From Robiginitomaculum sp. (GTDB lineage Bacteria; Pseudomonadota; Alphaproteobacteria; Caulobacterales; Maricaulaceae), in the NCBI GenBank assembly GCA_021776615.1, contig JAJFFO010000002.1:117457-181456 (forward strand): a DNA stretch of 64,000 nt, in the 5' to 3' direction. The notes beneath the pieces were generated by a model. It did no database searches. It had not been told where the DNA came from and was given only the letters and a program-made list of their open reading frames with translations. Shown one piece after another: positions 11,044 to 19,860 of the stretch; positions within the stretch are counted from its first letter, which is position 1, and each line of letters opens with the position of its first letter. Made by a program: the position numbers and the translations under genes.

Positions 11044-11457
11044 TTAGTATTTTGCCTGCAATGTCACCCATGTTTTGCGCGCATTGGTCGAAAACCCATC
11101 GGCATTGTAATGAGCATAGTGCACCGCAATTGAATAACGCTTACCAATTGGTTTTATCAGCGCGGCATCAAATTCATTACCATAATGTGCACCGCCATTT
11201 ACGGCTTTAAAATCATGATAATCCACAACAATTTTGGTTTTACCCAAAAGTAGAATTGCATCCCCAAAAGTGTAGGAGAATTTGACATATTTGTCTTCGA
11301 GGCCCGCGGAAGGGGTTGGCAAAAACTTGCGGCCGAAGAAGCCCATAATAGCGCAAATACCGCGCAACGCCGAGCCCGCGACCGTGCCTTTGGCAAAATG
11401 ATCAAAGGCGCCCTCCAAGACAAAAAGAAGTACGACCGTAAATGAGCTAATTCGCAT
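11044..11457 (-). pseudogene. C-terminal remnant of an alginate-export-type outer membrane porin
   Basis: Only the last part (roughly 11044-11325) resembles a known family. GLEDKYVKFSYTFGDAILL, KIVVDYHDFKA, YGNEFDAALIKPIGKRYS and a C-terminal beta-strand ending in aromatic Tyr match the final strands of the alginate export (AlgE-like) beta-barrel family, whose full proteins exceed 400 residues. The upstream 40 residues look like an arbitrary open frame, not a signal peptide joined to a barrel. About 90 percent of the gene is missing, so it is almost certainly non-functional. It lies tail-to-tail with pyrG, at the point where the usual gene order is broken. Confidence 0.65.
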
Positions 11458-11659
11458 TGTGACGGCCCACCGTCATCGTCTGCCGCTAACGGTGTCCATG
11501 TTTGATCCCACCTCTCGGCGCGCTCCTCTGTTAACTTAAAACTTGGCCAACTCGAATTTTGGTTAATAGTTTTTATACCTTTATGTTGATACTAGGAAAT
11601 ACAACTAAAAGTTGCTTTAAATTAAAATGCAAGATTGACCTAAAGTAGGAGAGATTGGC

Positions 11660-12211
11660 GTGCGAAACGATCAAACCATAACAAATAAAGAGGTTTTCTT
11701 CGAGGAAAACGAAATTATCGTAAGCAAAACTGATCTCAAAGGGCGGTTGACATATTGCAATGAAGTGTTTCTTGCAATCTCTGATTATAGTGAACAGGAA
11801 TGCCTAGGCCAACCACACAGCCTCATTCGCCATCCCGATATGCCACGATGCATTTTTAAACTGCTGTGGGACACGTTGCTAAGTGGCAATGAAGTTTTCG
11901 CCTATGTGGTCAACCGTTGTAAAACCGGCGACCATTATTGGGTTTTCGCTCATGTCACACCTAGCGAAGACAAAAATGGCCAGATTATTGGCTACCATTC
12001 AAACCGTCGAGTGCCAGAGCGCGCTATTCTCGACAATGCCATCATCCCGCTATACCGGGCTTTATTGCAAGAAGAGGCAAAGAGCCGCAACACCAAAGAG
12101 GGGTTGTTGGCGTCATTTCAAATGCTGGAAAAACATCTGAACTCTTTAGGCATGGGGTATGATGAATGGGTGCTCACCTTGGGCATTAAAGTATTGGAAA
12201 AGGCCGCCTGA
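11660..12211 (+). CDS. PAS domain protein, aerotaxis-sensor (Aer) type
   Basis: 183 residues. Residues 12-120 form a PAS domain of the Aer type: EIIVSKTDLKGRLTYCNEVF, then LIRHPDMPRCIFKLLWDTL and YWVFAHVTP, the FAD-binding pattern of redox/energy taxis sensors. The rest is helical and ends without membrane segments. GTG start with AGGAGAG seven bases upstream. The chemotaxis signalling protein that would normally be fused to it starts 51 bases downstream, so the pair looks like a split Aer receptor acting in the cytosol. Confidence 0.8.
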   Translation: MRNDQTITNKEVFFEENEIIVSKTDLKGRLTYCNEVFLAISDYSEQECLGQPHSLIRHPDMPRCIFKLLWDTLLSGNEVFAYVVNRCKTGDHYWVFAHVTPSEDKNGQIIGYHSNRRVPERAILDNAIIPLYRALLQEEAKSRNTKEGLLASFQMLEKHLNSLGMGYDEWVLTLGIKVLEKAA

Positions 12212-12262
12212 TCGCGATCAAAATCGTCAACTTTCAAACCGTAAAAAAGAGGACTTTGTGTC

Positions 12263-13435
12263 ATGTTTAGCACCAAATCATCGAAGCCAATTTCAAAAGC
12301 TGCGGCCGTTTGCAAAGCTGTGGCTGCAGGGGATTTTGAAGCAAGAATATTGAATATCAACGAAACCGGTGAGCTTGGTGAATTGATGCACGCGATCAAT
12401 CAGATGATTGATTGTACTGATGCCTATATGCGCGAATCCCGCGCTACTATGCAGAGTGTGAACAAAAATAAATATTTTCGCCTGATTGATGAAAAGGGCA
12501 TGGTAGGGGCCTTTTTAAGCGCCACCCGAACTATCAACAATGCCGCCTACTTTGCCCGTGATCGTAATGAAGGTTTTCAAAAAGTAGGGAAGGGGTTTGA
12601 ACAGAATATGGGGCAGATTGCGCAAAGCGTGGCTAATGCGGTGACTGAACTGGATTCCACATCGGCTTTGTTGGATGAGGCCGCAACAACGGCCAACGAG
12701 CAGTCGGTTACCGTAGCAGCCGGTGCTGAGGAAGCTTCGGTAAACATGAATGGCGTTGCCAGCGCAACCGAAGAGCTGACGTGCTCAATCGACGAAATTG
12801 GTCGTCAGGTTAACCAGTCTTCGGATATTACCACCGAAGCCGTTGGTAAGGCCGACACCATGAGTAAACAAATTGAATTACTCGCTGCCGCGTCGGAAAG
12901 AATTAATGAAGTAGTCGACCTGATTAACAATATTGCCGGGCAAACCAATCTGCTCGCTCTTAACGCTACCATTGAGTCGGCGAGGGCCGGAGAGGCGGGC
13001 AAAGGCTTTGCCGTGGTGGCTTCCGAGGTAAAGGCCTTAGCCCAACAGACCGAAAAAGCTACGCAGGAAATCGGTGCGCAGGTGCAAGAAATTCAGGACG
13101 TGACCAGGGAGGCCGTTACCGCCAATGAGGCGATTAGCGAAACCATTTCTAAAGTGAGGGACATTTCCGCAAGCATAACCACCGCAGTCAACGAGCAAGG
13201 TGAGGCAACCAAGGAAATCTCGCGCAATGTACAAGAGGCTGCAGTCGGTACAACAGATGTCAGCGCCAGCATTGTTCAGGTGCAGGACTCTACCAGTAAC
13301 ACCCAAGACGCTGCGAAAAAAGTTATGGTGGCGTCAAATGCGCTCGGTACTCAACGCGACGCTTTGCAAGACCTAAAAGAAAGCCTGAAAAATGAAATGG
13401 ATGAGTTTTTGGGAAATGCCAGAAAGTCTGCTTAG
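12263..13435 (+). CDS. Soluble methyl-accepting chemotaxis protein
   Basis: 390 residues without membrane segments. A HAMP-like stretch occupies residues 15-60 ([31 protein letters not shown]). A long coiled coil with the MCP signalling hairpin follows; its tip is [31 protein letters not shown] (about 222-252), close to the family consensus and the site that contacts CheA/CheW. Flanking Glu/Gln-rich heptads offer methylation sites. There is no ligand domain, and the PAS protein just upstream probably supplies sensing. Start ATG has AGAGGA upstream. Confidence 0.9.
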   Translation: MFSTKSSKPISKAAAVCKAVAAGDFEARILNINETGELGELMHAINQMIDCTDAYMRESRATMQSVNKNKYFRLIDEKGMVGAFLSATRTINNAAYFARDRNEGFQKVGKGFEQNMGQIAQSVANAVTELDSTSALLDEAATTANEQSVTVAAGAEEASVNMNGVASATEELTCSIDEIGRQVNQSSDITTEAVGKADTMSKQIELLAAASERINEVVDLINNIAGQTNLLALNATIESARAGEAGKGFAVVASEVKALAQQTEKATQEIGAQVQEIQDVTREAVTANEAISETISKVRDISASITTAVNEQGEATKEISRNVQEAAVGTTDVSASIVQVQDSTSNTQDAAKKVMVASNALGTQRDALQDLKESLKNEMDEFLGNARKSA

Positions 13436-13518
13436 GGCTAATGGCACACCATATTATGCTGGCTTATGTATACCATCCGCCAATCTTCCATCGCGGATAA
13501 TAACACGCATTGTTCCCC

Positions 13519-13534
13519 GGCGGATGAAACAAAA
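13519..13534. repeat. Third copy of the GGCGGATGAAWCAAAA repeat
   Basis: One mismatch to the tandem copies at 2-33 (A for T at position 12). It abuts the CCA end of tRNA-Val: read on the minus strand it immediately follows the tRNA as a T5-containing stretch and could act in 3'-end formation. Confidence 0.65.
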
Positions 13535-13535
13535 A

Positions 13536-13610
13536 TGGTGGGCGATACTGGGATTGAACCAGTGACCTCCTCGGTGTGAACGAGGCGCTCTCCCGCTGAG
13601 CTAATCGCCC
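13536..13610 (-). tRNA. tRNA-Val (anticodon CAC)
   Basis: 75 nt with encoded CCA. The cloverleaf closes perfectly: acceptor GGGCGAT/ATCGCCC, D arm GCTC-AGCGGGA-GAGC, anticodon arm CCTCG-TTCACAC-CGAGG, variable AGGTC, and T arm ACTGG-TTCAATC-CCAGT. Anticodon CAC reads GUG. It lies between the MCP gene and the 3' end of the LexA-like regulator. Confidence 0.97.
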
Positions 13611-13677
13611 CTGCGCAATGGCAAGAGGCCGCGTCTATAGGGTGGGGGCGGGCGTTAAGTCAAGCGGTCAGCGCGGC

Positions 13678-14328
13678 TCAATCGGAAAGGGTGCGGATGG
13701 CCAAAACGGCACGGCCAAGAATACGTGGCATGCTGGTCGGGAAAAGCGTTTCAAATCGTACCGGGTCGCCTGCTGGCTCAAGCCGTTCTGGCTGACTGCG
13801 CCAACGCCGGACCAAAGCTTTACCTTGCCATTCAAAGAGGTAAAACTCGCCGTCTTGCAACGTGCCAATCTCGCGATCAAAAATAATGGTCGTGCGTGCC
13901 GGGAAAGCGCGACTGAGCGCCGGGTCATCACAATCAAGGGCGAACGGCGATTGCGCGCGCACAGCGGCAGCAACATGGCGCATTGGCGTTGCGCCTAAGG
14001 CGCTCACCTGATTTTCGCCGGTTGGCCAAGGGAGCACGGCAATGTGTAAAATTGGTGTGGAAAAATAACCGGCATCGCGCATCGGTTGGGTGCGGTGCAT
14101 CGCGTTTGGGGCGCTAATATGCCCCTCCAACAACCATAATCTTTGTACTTCAAGGGCTATGGTCAAGCGCTCCAAGGCGGCCTCACGTGGGCTATGACTG
14201 CCGTTTTCCCAATTCGCGACTGTCGGTTGACTGACCAAGGTGGCTTTCGCCAACCGTGCCTGACTCCAACTTCTGCGCGTTCTGGCTTCGCGAATGCGTT
14301 GTCCGATTTGTGTCATGCCCACTCCCAA
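13678..14328 (-). CDS. XRE-family repressor with degenerate LexA/S24-like C-terminal domain
   Basis: 216 residues. Residues 5-62 are a helix-turn-helix of the Cro/cI type (IGQRIREARTRRSWSQARLA, VSQPTVANWENG). Residues 120-210 look like the S24/LexA fold (ARTTIIFDREIGTLQDGEFYLFEWQGKALVRRW), but the usual G-D-S-M serine site is replaced by CDDPALS and the Lys site reads RRW. Self-cleavage is therefore unlikely and the domain may serve dimerisation or sensing. An internal Met at residue 5 is an alternative start. No prophage genes are next to it, so its target is unknown. Confidence 0.75.
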   Translation of the reverse strand: MGVGMTQIGQRIREARTRRSWSQARLAKATLVSQPTVANWENGSHSPREAALERLTIALEVQRLWLLEGHISAPNAMHRTQPMRDAGYFSTPILHIAVLPWPTGENQVSALGATPMRHVAAAVRAQSPFALDCDDPALSRAFPARTTIIFDREIGTLQDGEFYLFEWQGKALVRRWRSQPERLEPAGDPVRFETLFPTSMPRILGRAVLAIRTLSD

Positions 14329-14469
14329 TCATTACCATAACCTATCAAAATTATTTGTAAAACTAATACAATCAGTTTGTGCCGGTTTTTAGCAGTTTGG
14401 GGGTGAAATTTGCGCGTTGAATCTGCAAAATGGGGGTAAACTTCCGTAGAAGATAGAAAAAAATTGATC

Positions 14470-14502
14470 AAATGGTCAAAAAAACGTCGATTTTGGCCAT
14501 TT
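14470..14502. promoter_or_regulatory. Inverted repeat upstream of the small gene at 14603
   Basis: AAATGGTCAAAA (14470-14481) and TTTTGGCCATTT (14491-14502) are complementary at 11 of 12 positions around a nine-base centre. It lies in the 274-base gap between the divergent repressor gene and the small gene. It could be an operator for the neighbouring XRE protein or a hairpin in the leader. Confidence 0.4.
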
Positions 14503-14602
14503 TTTCGTTCGCAAGGCCTTGACGATTGAACATTATAAGCTAAATTTATACCAGAAACATAAATATGCGCGGGCGATGCTTTGCGCCAAAGGAGATTATA
14601 AG

Positions 14603-14797
14603 ATGTCAGGTGATTACTGCACCGATGATGGTGCGCGCCGTATTAAGGCGAAAGTGGAAGAATATTGGCGTGAGCGCGGGTACGATGTTGATGTTGCCTT
14701 GGTTGGCGCCAGCTTTGTTGCCGCCATGCGCTCGGCGCGTACTGATGTACGTTCCGATATGGTCAACGGCTTGCCTCGCCAACGCAAGGCTGCCTAA
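14603..14797 (+). CDS. Small conserved-looking protein, unknown function
   Basis: 64 residues from ATG 14603, which has AAAGGAG at ideal spacing; an upstream TTG would lengthen the frame but lacks such a site. The protein is soluble, begins MSGDYCTDDGARRIKAKVEE and carries basic and acidic helices (YWRERGYDVDV, RSARTDVRSDMVNGLPRQRK). I recognise no domain. A leader with an inverted repeat precedes it and a strong terminator follows, so it is probably a well-expressed single-gene transcript. Confidence 0.75.
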   Translation: MSGDYCTDDGARRIKAKVEEYWRERGYDVDVALVGASFVAAMRSARTDVRSDMVNGLPRQRKAA

Positions 14798-14842
14798 GAC
14801 CACATGTTTTAGCGTTTTACGCGCTATTTCCAATGCTTAGAA

Positions 14843-14876
14843 GAAAAGCCCCTGATATCTCGGGGGCTTTTTTTTA
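14843..14876 (+). terminator. Rho-independent terminator
   Basis: AAAGCCCC and GGGGCTTT pair around an A/T-rich loop and are followed by an uninterrupted run of T (eight counting the stem end). It is placed 50 bases after the stop of the small gene. Confidence 0.9.
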
Positions 14877-14933
14877 CGTTGTGTTGGCCAAAATCGGCTA
14901 ATTTCGGTCAGTGGCGGGGTGTCGGCACTTACC

Positions 14934-15605
14934 TTATTTGCTGCCCATAATAATGTATTCTCCGCCGCGTTCTAATGCGCGTTGATAAGCCGGCCGCGCG
15001 TGGATGCGGTTCAAAAAGCCCATTAAGTTTGGCCATTGTTTATCAAGACCACCGCGTCCAGCAGCCGCTTCTAATGGAAAACTTATCATTATATCAGCCC
15101 CGGACAGCGAATCTCCGGCGAACTAGGGTGATTCTCCCAATTCGGCTTCCATAAAGTCGAGATGCATTTTGATTTGCGGCAGAATGTAGCTGTTAAGCAC
15201 GCCTTTGGAGATTGCTTTGGCGATGGGTTTGGCGAAAAACGGCATGGGGCGCGTTGTCACGGCATCGAAGAGCAGTTTCATCAGCAAAGGCGGCATGGTT
15301 GACCCTTCGCCATAATGCAGCCAGTATCGATACTGCAAAAGCGCGCTCGAAGAAGCACCCGGCCCAAGCTTTCCGGCTTTTTCCACCAAATATTCAATAA
15401 TTGCCCCGGTTTCGGCGATGACTACATCGCCATCGGTAATCACCGGTGATTTTCCCAACGGGTGGATGTCCCGCAAAGCCGTGGGAGCGAGCTTGGTCTT
15501 CTTGTCGCGCGCATAGTGCTTGATTTCGTATTCAAGCTCCAATTCTTCCAACATCCATAAGACGCGTTGCGAACGGGAGTTTTCCAGATGGTGAACATTA
15601 ATCAT
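14934..15605 (-). pseudogene. Glutathione S-transferase broken by an in-frame amber codon
   Basis: The first 160 codons encode the thioredoxin-like GST domain (HHLENSRSQRVLWMLEELEL, HPLGKSPVI, ETGAIIEYLVEKAG) and the start of the helical domain, then stop at TAG 15125-15123 after ELGESP. Past this codon the same frame stays open for 62 codons to TAA 14936-14934 and continues the family sequence (FAGDSLSGADIMISFPLEA, then ARPAYQRALERGG). The family normally has Tyr/Phe between P and F here, so one substitution (TAC or TAT to TAG) explains the break. With the codon read through, the protein would be 223 residues, normal length. It follows gph on the same strand after 34 bases. Confidence 0.85.
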
Positions 15606-15639
15606 ATTCGGGTTCCGATGCGGTCAGGCAAAATATCGA

Positions 15640-16320
15640 TCACGGCTTTTTGCGTGCGAGTAAAGTAAAAACGGCGTCTGGGATTTGGTTGAAATGGTCC
15701 AGCACTATATCGGCGCCAAGTTCTGTTGCCGACGGCTGGCTATAACCATAACTCATCAAAATAATCGGCACATTGGCCGCGCGGGCGCTCTGCAAATCGG
15801 CGGCGCTATCACCGACCATAATTGCCTGTGCTGCCGACGAAGGGTGGATGGCGCGCAATAGGTGGGCCGGGTCCGGTTTTTTTGCGGATACGTTTTCCGG
15901 GCACACAACAGCGTCAAAATATTGCTTCAATTCCACGGCATCCAAGAGCTTTTTGGTGAGCACCTCCGCTTTATTGGTACATATGGTCAGGCGCGCTCCG
16001 GCATTGGTGAGCGCCGATAGCACACCGGTGACGCCGTCAAAGACCCGGCTATCCTGGGCAATGTTGGCGGCATAGTCATCGAGAAAATGGGTAAGACGCT
16101 TGTCTACGTCATCGGGCGTTGGCGTTATTCCCCCAAGGGAGAATGCGCGCTCGATCAGCGCTCGGGCACCTTGACCGATAATGGCGCGCACCTGCTCAAT
16201 ACGGGTCGGCACCAGGCCGGAACCTTGCATGCAAACATTGAGCGCACGTACCAGATCCGGTGCCGTGTCGACCAGGGTTCCGTCCAGGTCAAAGGCTAGT
16301 GTGTGACCGCGAAGCGGCAT
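15640..16320 (-). CDS. gph: Phosphoglycolate phosphatase, HAD family
   Basis: 226 residues. It removes phosphate from 2-phosphoglycolate formed by DNA repair or oxygenation. HAD motif I is FDLDGTLVDTAPDL, motif II ICTNK, motif III the Lys in KKPDPAHLL, and motif IV MVGDSAADLQSA. The helical cap between motifs I and II fits the Gph subclass. Start ATG has AGGAGA upstream. It shares its upstream region with glmU on the other strand and may be co-transcribed with the broken GST gene. Confidence 0.85.
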   Translation of the reverse strand: MPLRGHTLAFDLDGTLVDTAPDLVRALNVCMQGSGLVPTRIEQVRAIIGQGARALIERAFSLGGITPTPDDVDKRLTHFLDDYAANIAQDSRVFDGVTGVLSALTNAGARLTICTNKAEVLTKKLLDAVELKQYFDAVVCPENVSAKKPDPAHLLRAIHPSSAAQAIMVGDSAADLQSARAANVPIILMSYGYSQPSATELGADIVLDHFNQIPDAVFTLLARKKP

Positions 16321-16410
16321 AGGTCTCTCCTTAAGGGTAAAATCGGCTGGTCCTTAGCATTTGCGCGCGCTACAAACCCTCGTGCGTTAACGATTCTGCC
16401 GGTGGAAACT

Positions 16411-17754
16411 ATGCCTCAATTGCGCGCTGCTGTCATCTTGGCGGCAGGTCATGGAACCAGAATGAAAACCAAGCTGCCAAAGGTGTTGCACCCTTTGGCT
16501 GGGCGACCGCTATTGTCATGGGCGGCATCGCTGGCAAGGCGGGTCGGGGCGAGCCGGATTTGCGCCGTGGTGAGTAGTAAAACTAACGCCGTCGGGCTTG
16601 CTGCGGCAGCAGAATTAAGCGCTGAAGCGGTGATGGTGCAAAACCCGCCGCAAGGCACTGGCGATGCGGTAAAGTGTGCTCAAGACGCCTTTGCCGGGTT
16701 TGAAGGCAATGTGATTACGCTATACGCCGATGTACCCCTTATTCGCGCGCAAACCATTGAACGTGTTTTTGCTGCCATTGAAGACGGCGCGGATATAGCG
16801 GTTTTGGGTTTTGAGGCGACTGATCCCGGGGCCTATGGCCGTTTGGTGTTGAGCGAAGACGGCAGTTTGGAGAAAATTACCGAGGCCAAAGATGCCAGTT
16901 CGGCTGAATTGGCCATTCGGCTTTGTAATTCCGGCGTGCTTGCTGCTGGTTCGTCGCTTTTGTTTTCGCTTTTGGGTGAGATTACCAATGATAATGCCAA
17001 TGGCGAATATTATCTGACCGACATTGTTGGTTTGGCCAAACAGCGTGACCTGCGCATTGTTGTAGTCACTGCCGATGAAGACGAGGTGATGGGGGTAAAT
17101 TCGCAAGCCGAACTGGCCATCGCAGAAAATCTGTTTCAGACGCAAGTACGCGAAAAATGGATGCAAAATGGCGTGCGCTTACGAGCACCAGAAACGGTTT
17201 TTGCCAGTTGGGACACGCAAATTGAACCTGATTGCGTGATTGAGCCTTATGTGGTGTTCGGTCCGGGCGTGCATTTGGGGGCAGGTACCCACGTGCACAG
17301 TTTCTCCCACCTTGAGGGGGTTATGGCCAAGGGCGATGCATCCATCGGCCCGTTTGCGCGATTACGCCAAGGCACCAATATTGCGGCTGAGGCCAAAATT
17401 GGAAATTTTGTCGAAACCAAGAATGCCGAAATTGGTCATGGCACAAAAATCAGCCATTTATCCTATATTGGCGACACCAATATAGGGACCCAGGTAAATA
17501 TTGGTGCCGGCACGATTACCTGTAATTATGACGGGGTTAGCAAGCACATCACGACGATTGGGGCCGGGGCTTTTATCGGCTCCAACACCTCGCTGGTAGC
17601 CCCAATAACCATTGGAGCAGGGGCGTTGGTTGGGTCCGGTAGCGTGATCACCTGCAACGTGCCGCAAAACGCCTTGAGTATTGCCCGGGCCAGACAGCGC
17701 GACATAAATGATGGCGCTACGCGGTTTCGAAACAGGAAAAACAAAGATGCGTGA
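16411..17754 (+). CDS. glmU: Bifunctional GlcN-1-P acetyltransferase / GlcNAc-1-P uridylyltransferase
   Basis: 447 residues from ATG 16411. An earlier in-frame start at 16303 would overlap gph and add 36 residues unlike the family, so I reject it. It makes UDP-GlcNAc for murein and LPS. The N-terminal nucleotidyltransferase has VILAAGHGTRMKTKLPKVLHP, QGTGDAV and YADVPLI. The C-terminal left-handed beta-helix has hexapeptide repeats (IGNFVETKNAEIGHGTKISH, YIGDTNIG, NIGAGTITCNYDG, FIGSNTSLVAP). It overlaps rpiA by eight bases. Confidence 0.96.
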   Translation: MPQLRAAVILAAGHGTRMKTKLPKVLHPLAGRPLLSWAASLARRVGASRICAVVSSKTNAVGLAAAAELSAEAVMVQNPPQGTGDAVKCAQDAFAGFEGNVITLYADVPLIRAQTIERVFAAIEDGADIAVLGFEATDPGAYGRLVLSEDGSLEKITEAKDASSAELAIRLCNSGVLAAGSSLLFSLLGEITNDNANGEYYLTDIVGLAKQRDLRIVVVTADEDEVMGVNSQAELAIAENLFQTQVREKWMQNGVRLRAPETVFASWDTQIEPDCVIEPYVVFGPGVHLGAGTHVHSFSHLEGVMAKGDASIGPFARLRQGTNIAAEAKIGNFVETKNAEIGHGTKISHLSYIGDTNIGTQVNIGAGTITCNYDGVSKHITTIGAGAFIGSNTSLVAPITIGAGALVGSGSVITCNVPQNALSIARARQRDINDGATRFRNRKNKDA

Positions 17755-18451
17755 TCAGGACAACCCCAAAACCCATGCCGCCCGCGCGTCACTGGATTAT
17801 GTAGAAGAGGGCATGGTGCTGGGATTGGGTTCCGGCTCTACCGCCGAAATATTTATTGAACTTTTGGGCTTGCGGGTCGCCAACGGTTTGCAGGTGCAGG
17901 GTATTCCCACATCGCAACGCACGGCGGATGCGGCTGTGGATGCTGGTATCACTCTGCTGCCGATTGAACACGCCGATAAGATTGATTTGACCATTGACGG
18001 GGCCGATGAAATTGGCCCGCGCTTCGCGCTGATTAAGGGCGGTGGCGGTTGTTTATTGCGCGAAAAAATTATTGCCAACGCTTCAGACTTGATGGTGGTG
18101 ATTGCCGATGAAAGTAAGTTGGTAAAGACTTTGGGGGCATTTCCTTTGCCGGTGGAAGTCGACATTTATGGATTTTCTATTACTGCCAAAAAAGTGTTTG
18201 ACGCGTTGAGCGCGGTCTGCCCCTCTCGTCCGGCCGTTGAGTTACGCGAAGGCCGAATTGCTGGCAAACCTTTTATTACCGATGGCGGGCACTATATTTT
18301 GGATTGCGCGTGCGAGGCCATTCCCGACCCGGTTAAAGCGGCGGCTTTGTTGGCTGCGGTGCCGGGTGTAGTTGAGCACGGTTTGTTTTTGGATTTGGCG
18401 CGTGTGGTCATCATTGGTGGCACATCCGGTGCCGAGATATTGGAGCGCTAA
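17747..18451 (+). CDS. rpiA: Ribose-5-phosphate isomerase A
   Basis: 234 residues from ATG 17747, preceded by AGGAAAA; an upstream in-frame ATG lies deeper inside glmU and adds unrelated residues. It interconverts ribose 5-phosphate and ribulose 5-phosphate in the pentose phosphate pathway. Motifs: GLGSGSTA (phosphate loop), DGADEI with the catalytic Asp/Glu, KGGGGCLLREKI, and DGGHYILDC near the end. It overlaps glmU and is followed two bases later by gor, giving a glmU-rpiA-gor unit. Confidence 0.96.
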   Translation: MRDQDNPKTHAARASLDYVEEGMVLGLGSGSTAEIFIELLGLRVANGLQVQGIPTSQRTADAAVDAGITLLPIEHADKIDLTIDGADEIGPRFALIKGGGGCLLREKIIANASDLMVVIADESKLVKTLGAFPLPVEVDIYGFSITAKKVFDALSAVCPSRPAVELREGRIAGKPFITDGGHYILDCACEAIPDPVKAAALLAAVPGVVEHGLFLDLARVVIIGGTSGAEILER

Positions 18452-18453
18452 AA

Positions 18454-19827
18454 TTGGAAAATACCGTGGAAACCGTCGACCTCTTTGTTATTGGGGCCGG
18501 CTCTGGCGGCGTCAGAGCGGCGCGTATGGCGGCGCAATATGGCGCAAAAGTCGCTATTGCCGAGGAATTTCGTATTGGCGGCACCTGCGTTATTCGTGGC
18601 TGTGTCCCCAAGAAATTTATGGTTTATGCCAGCGCCTATGGGCAGGGTTTTGAAGAAGCGCGGGGCTATGGCTGGCAGGCTGACAATGTCCGTTTTGACT
18701 GGAACACTTTGATTGCCGCCAAAGATGCAGAAATCGAACGGCTTTCGGACATTTACCGGCGCAACCTTGGCAAGGCAAATGTACAAATTATTGAAGAACG
18801 CGCCGAATTAGCCGGGCCGGACACGGTTCGGCTGGTGCCATCCGGGCGTGTGGTGCAGGCAAAGAAAATCTTGATCGCCACCGGCGGCACCCCGCGAAAA
18901 TTGGGCTTTGCCGGCGAAGAGCACACCATTACCTCTAATGAGATTTTTCACCTTAGCGAAATGCCAGATCACATTCTCATCAATGGCGGCGGCTATATTG
19001 CTTGTGAGTTTGCCAGCATATTTGCTGGTCTTGGGGCCAAGGTCAGCCTGCTATATCGCAAAGAAATGGTGTTGCGCGGGTTTGATGATGATTTGCGCAG
19101 TCACATGCAAAAAGAACTTATGCGCCAAGGCATTAACGTCATCACTGGCGTCAATATTGATGTCATTGAGAAGCAAAATGGCGGCTTATTGGTGCGCCTC
19201 GATAACGGCGAGAGCATTAGCTGTGATCAGGCAATGATGGGCACCGGACGGGTGCCCGCCACCGACGGGCTGGGGCTGGATGTGGCCGGTGTAAATACAA
19301 CCAGGAGTGGGGCCATTATTGTTGATGCATTTGGGCAATCTTCGGTGCCGAGTATATTTGCGGTTGGCGATGTAACCGACCGGATATCCTTGACACCGGT
19401 GGCCATTCGCGAAGGTGCGGCGTTTGCCGATAGTGAGTTTGGGGATCGCCGCCACAGCTTCGATCATAAAGACGTGGCCAGCGCCGTGTTTACCCAACCG
19501 CCCGTTGGTTCGGTTGGTTTGAGCGAGATCGATGCACGGGCAGAATTTGGTGATATTGATGTCTATAAATCCAGTTTTCGCCCTATGCGCCACACCATTT
19601 CGGGATCGCAAGAACAATATTTGATGAAACTGATTGTGCGGACCACGGATCAAGTGGTCGTCGGCGTACATTTGATTAGCGATGCCGCCCCGGAAATTAT
19701 CCAAATTGCGGCGATTGCGGTCAAGGCTGGTCTGACCAAGGCACAATGGGATGAGACCTGCGCGGTGCATCCCACCGCGGCCGAGGAATTGGTGCTCATG
19801 CGTGAGAAGTTCATCGCCGCCACCTGA
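18454..19827 (+). CDS. gor: Glutathione-disulfide reductase
   Basis: 457 residues. It reduces GSSG with NADPH, which the pentose phosphate pathway next door helps supply. FAD site DLFVIGAGSGGVRAARMAA; redox disulphide in GGTCVIRGCVPKK; NADPH-domain GGGYIACEFASIFAGLG; FAD-binding VGDVTDR; active-site His-Glu in VHPTAAEE. The Arg following the Cys pair region matches glutathione rather than lipoamide-type reductases. The start is TTG 18454, with GGAG eight bases upstream; a GTG four codons later is the alternative. Confidence 0.93.
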   Translation: MENTVETVDLFVIGAGSGGVRAARMAAQYGAKVAIAEEFRIGGTCVIRGCVPKKFMVYASAYGQGFEEARGYGWQADNVRFDWNTLIAAKDAEIERLSDIYRRNLGKANVQIIEERAELAGPDTVRLVPSGRVVQAKKILIATGGTPRKLGFAGEEHTITSNEIFHLSEMPDHILINGGGYIACEFASIFAGLGAKVSLLYRKEMVLRGFDDDLRSHMQKELMRQGINVITGVNIDVIEKQNGGLLVRLDNGESISCDQAMMGTGRVPATDGLGLDVAGVNTTRSGAIIVDAFGQSSVPSIFAVGDVTDRISLTPVAIREGAAFADSEFGDRRHSFDHKDVASAVFTQPPVGSVGLSEIDARAEFGDIDVYKSSFRPMRHTISGSQEQYLMKLIVRTTDQVVVGVHLISDAAPEIIQIAAIAVKAGLTKAQWDETCAVHPTAAEELVLMREKFIAAT

Positions 19828-19860
19828 TTGCGTTTCGATTTTCCAACGTAGAGGCCATCC

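Noticed and set aside
13536..13998. ORFs running from the tRNA-Val region
   Set aside because: They lie antisense to the LexA-like gene or read through the tRNA (M-V-G-D-T-G-I-E-P-V pattern), a known annotation artefact.
16303..16410. N-terminal extension of GlmU
   Set aside because: It overlaps gph and adds residues unlike the family; the family start MPQLRAAVILAAG begins at 16411.
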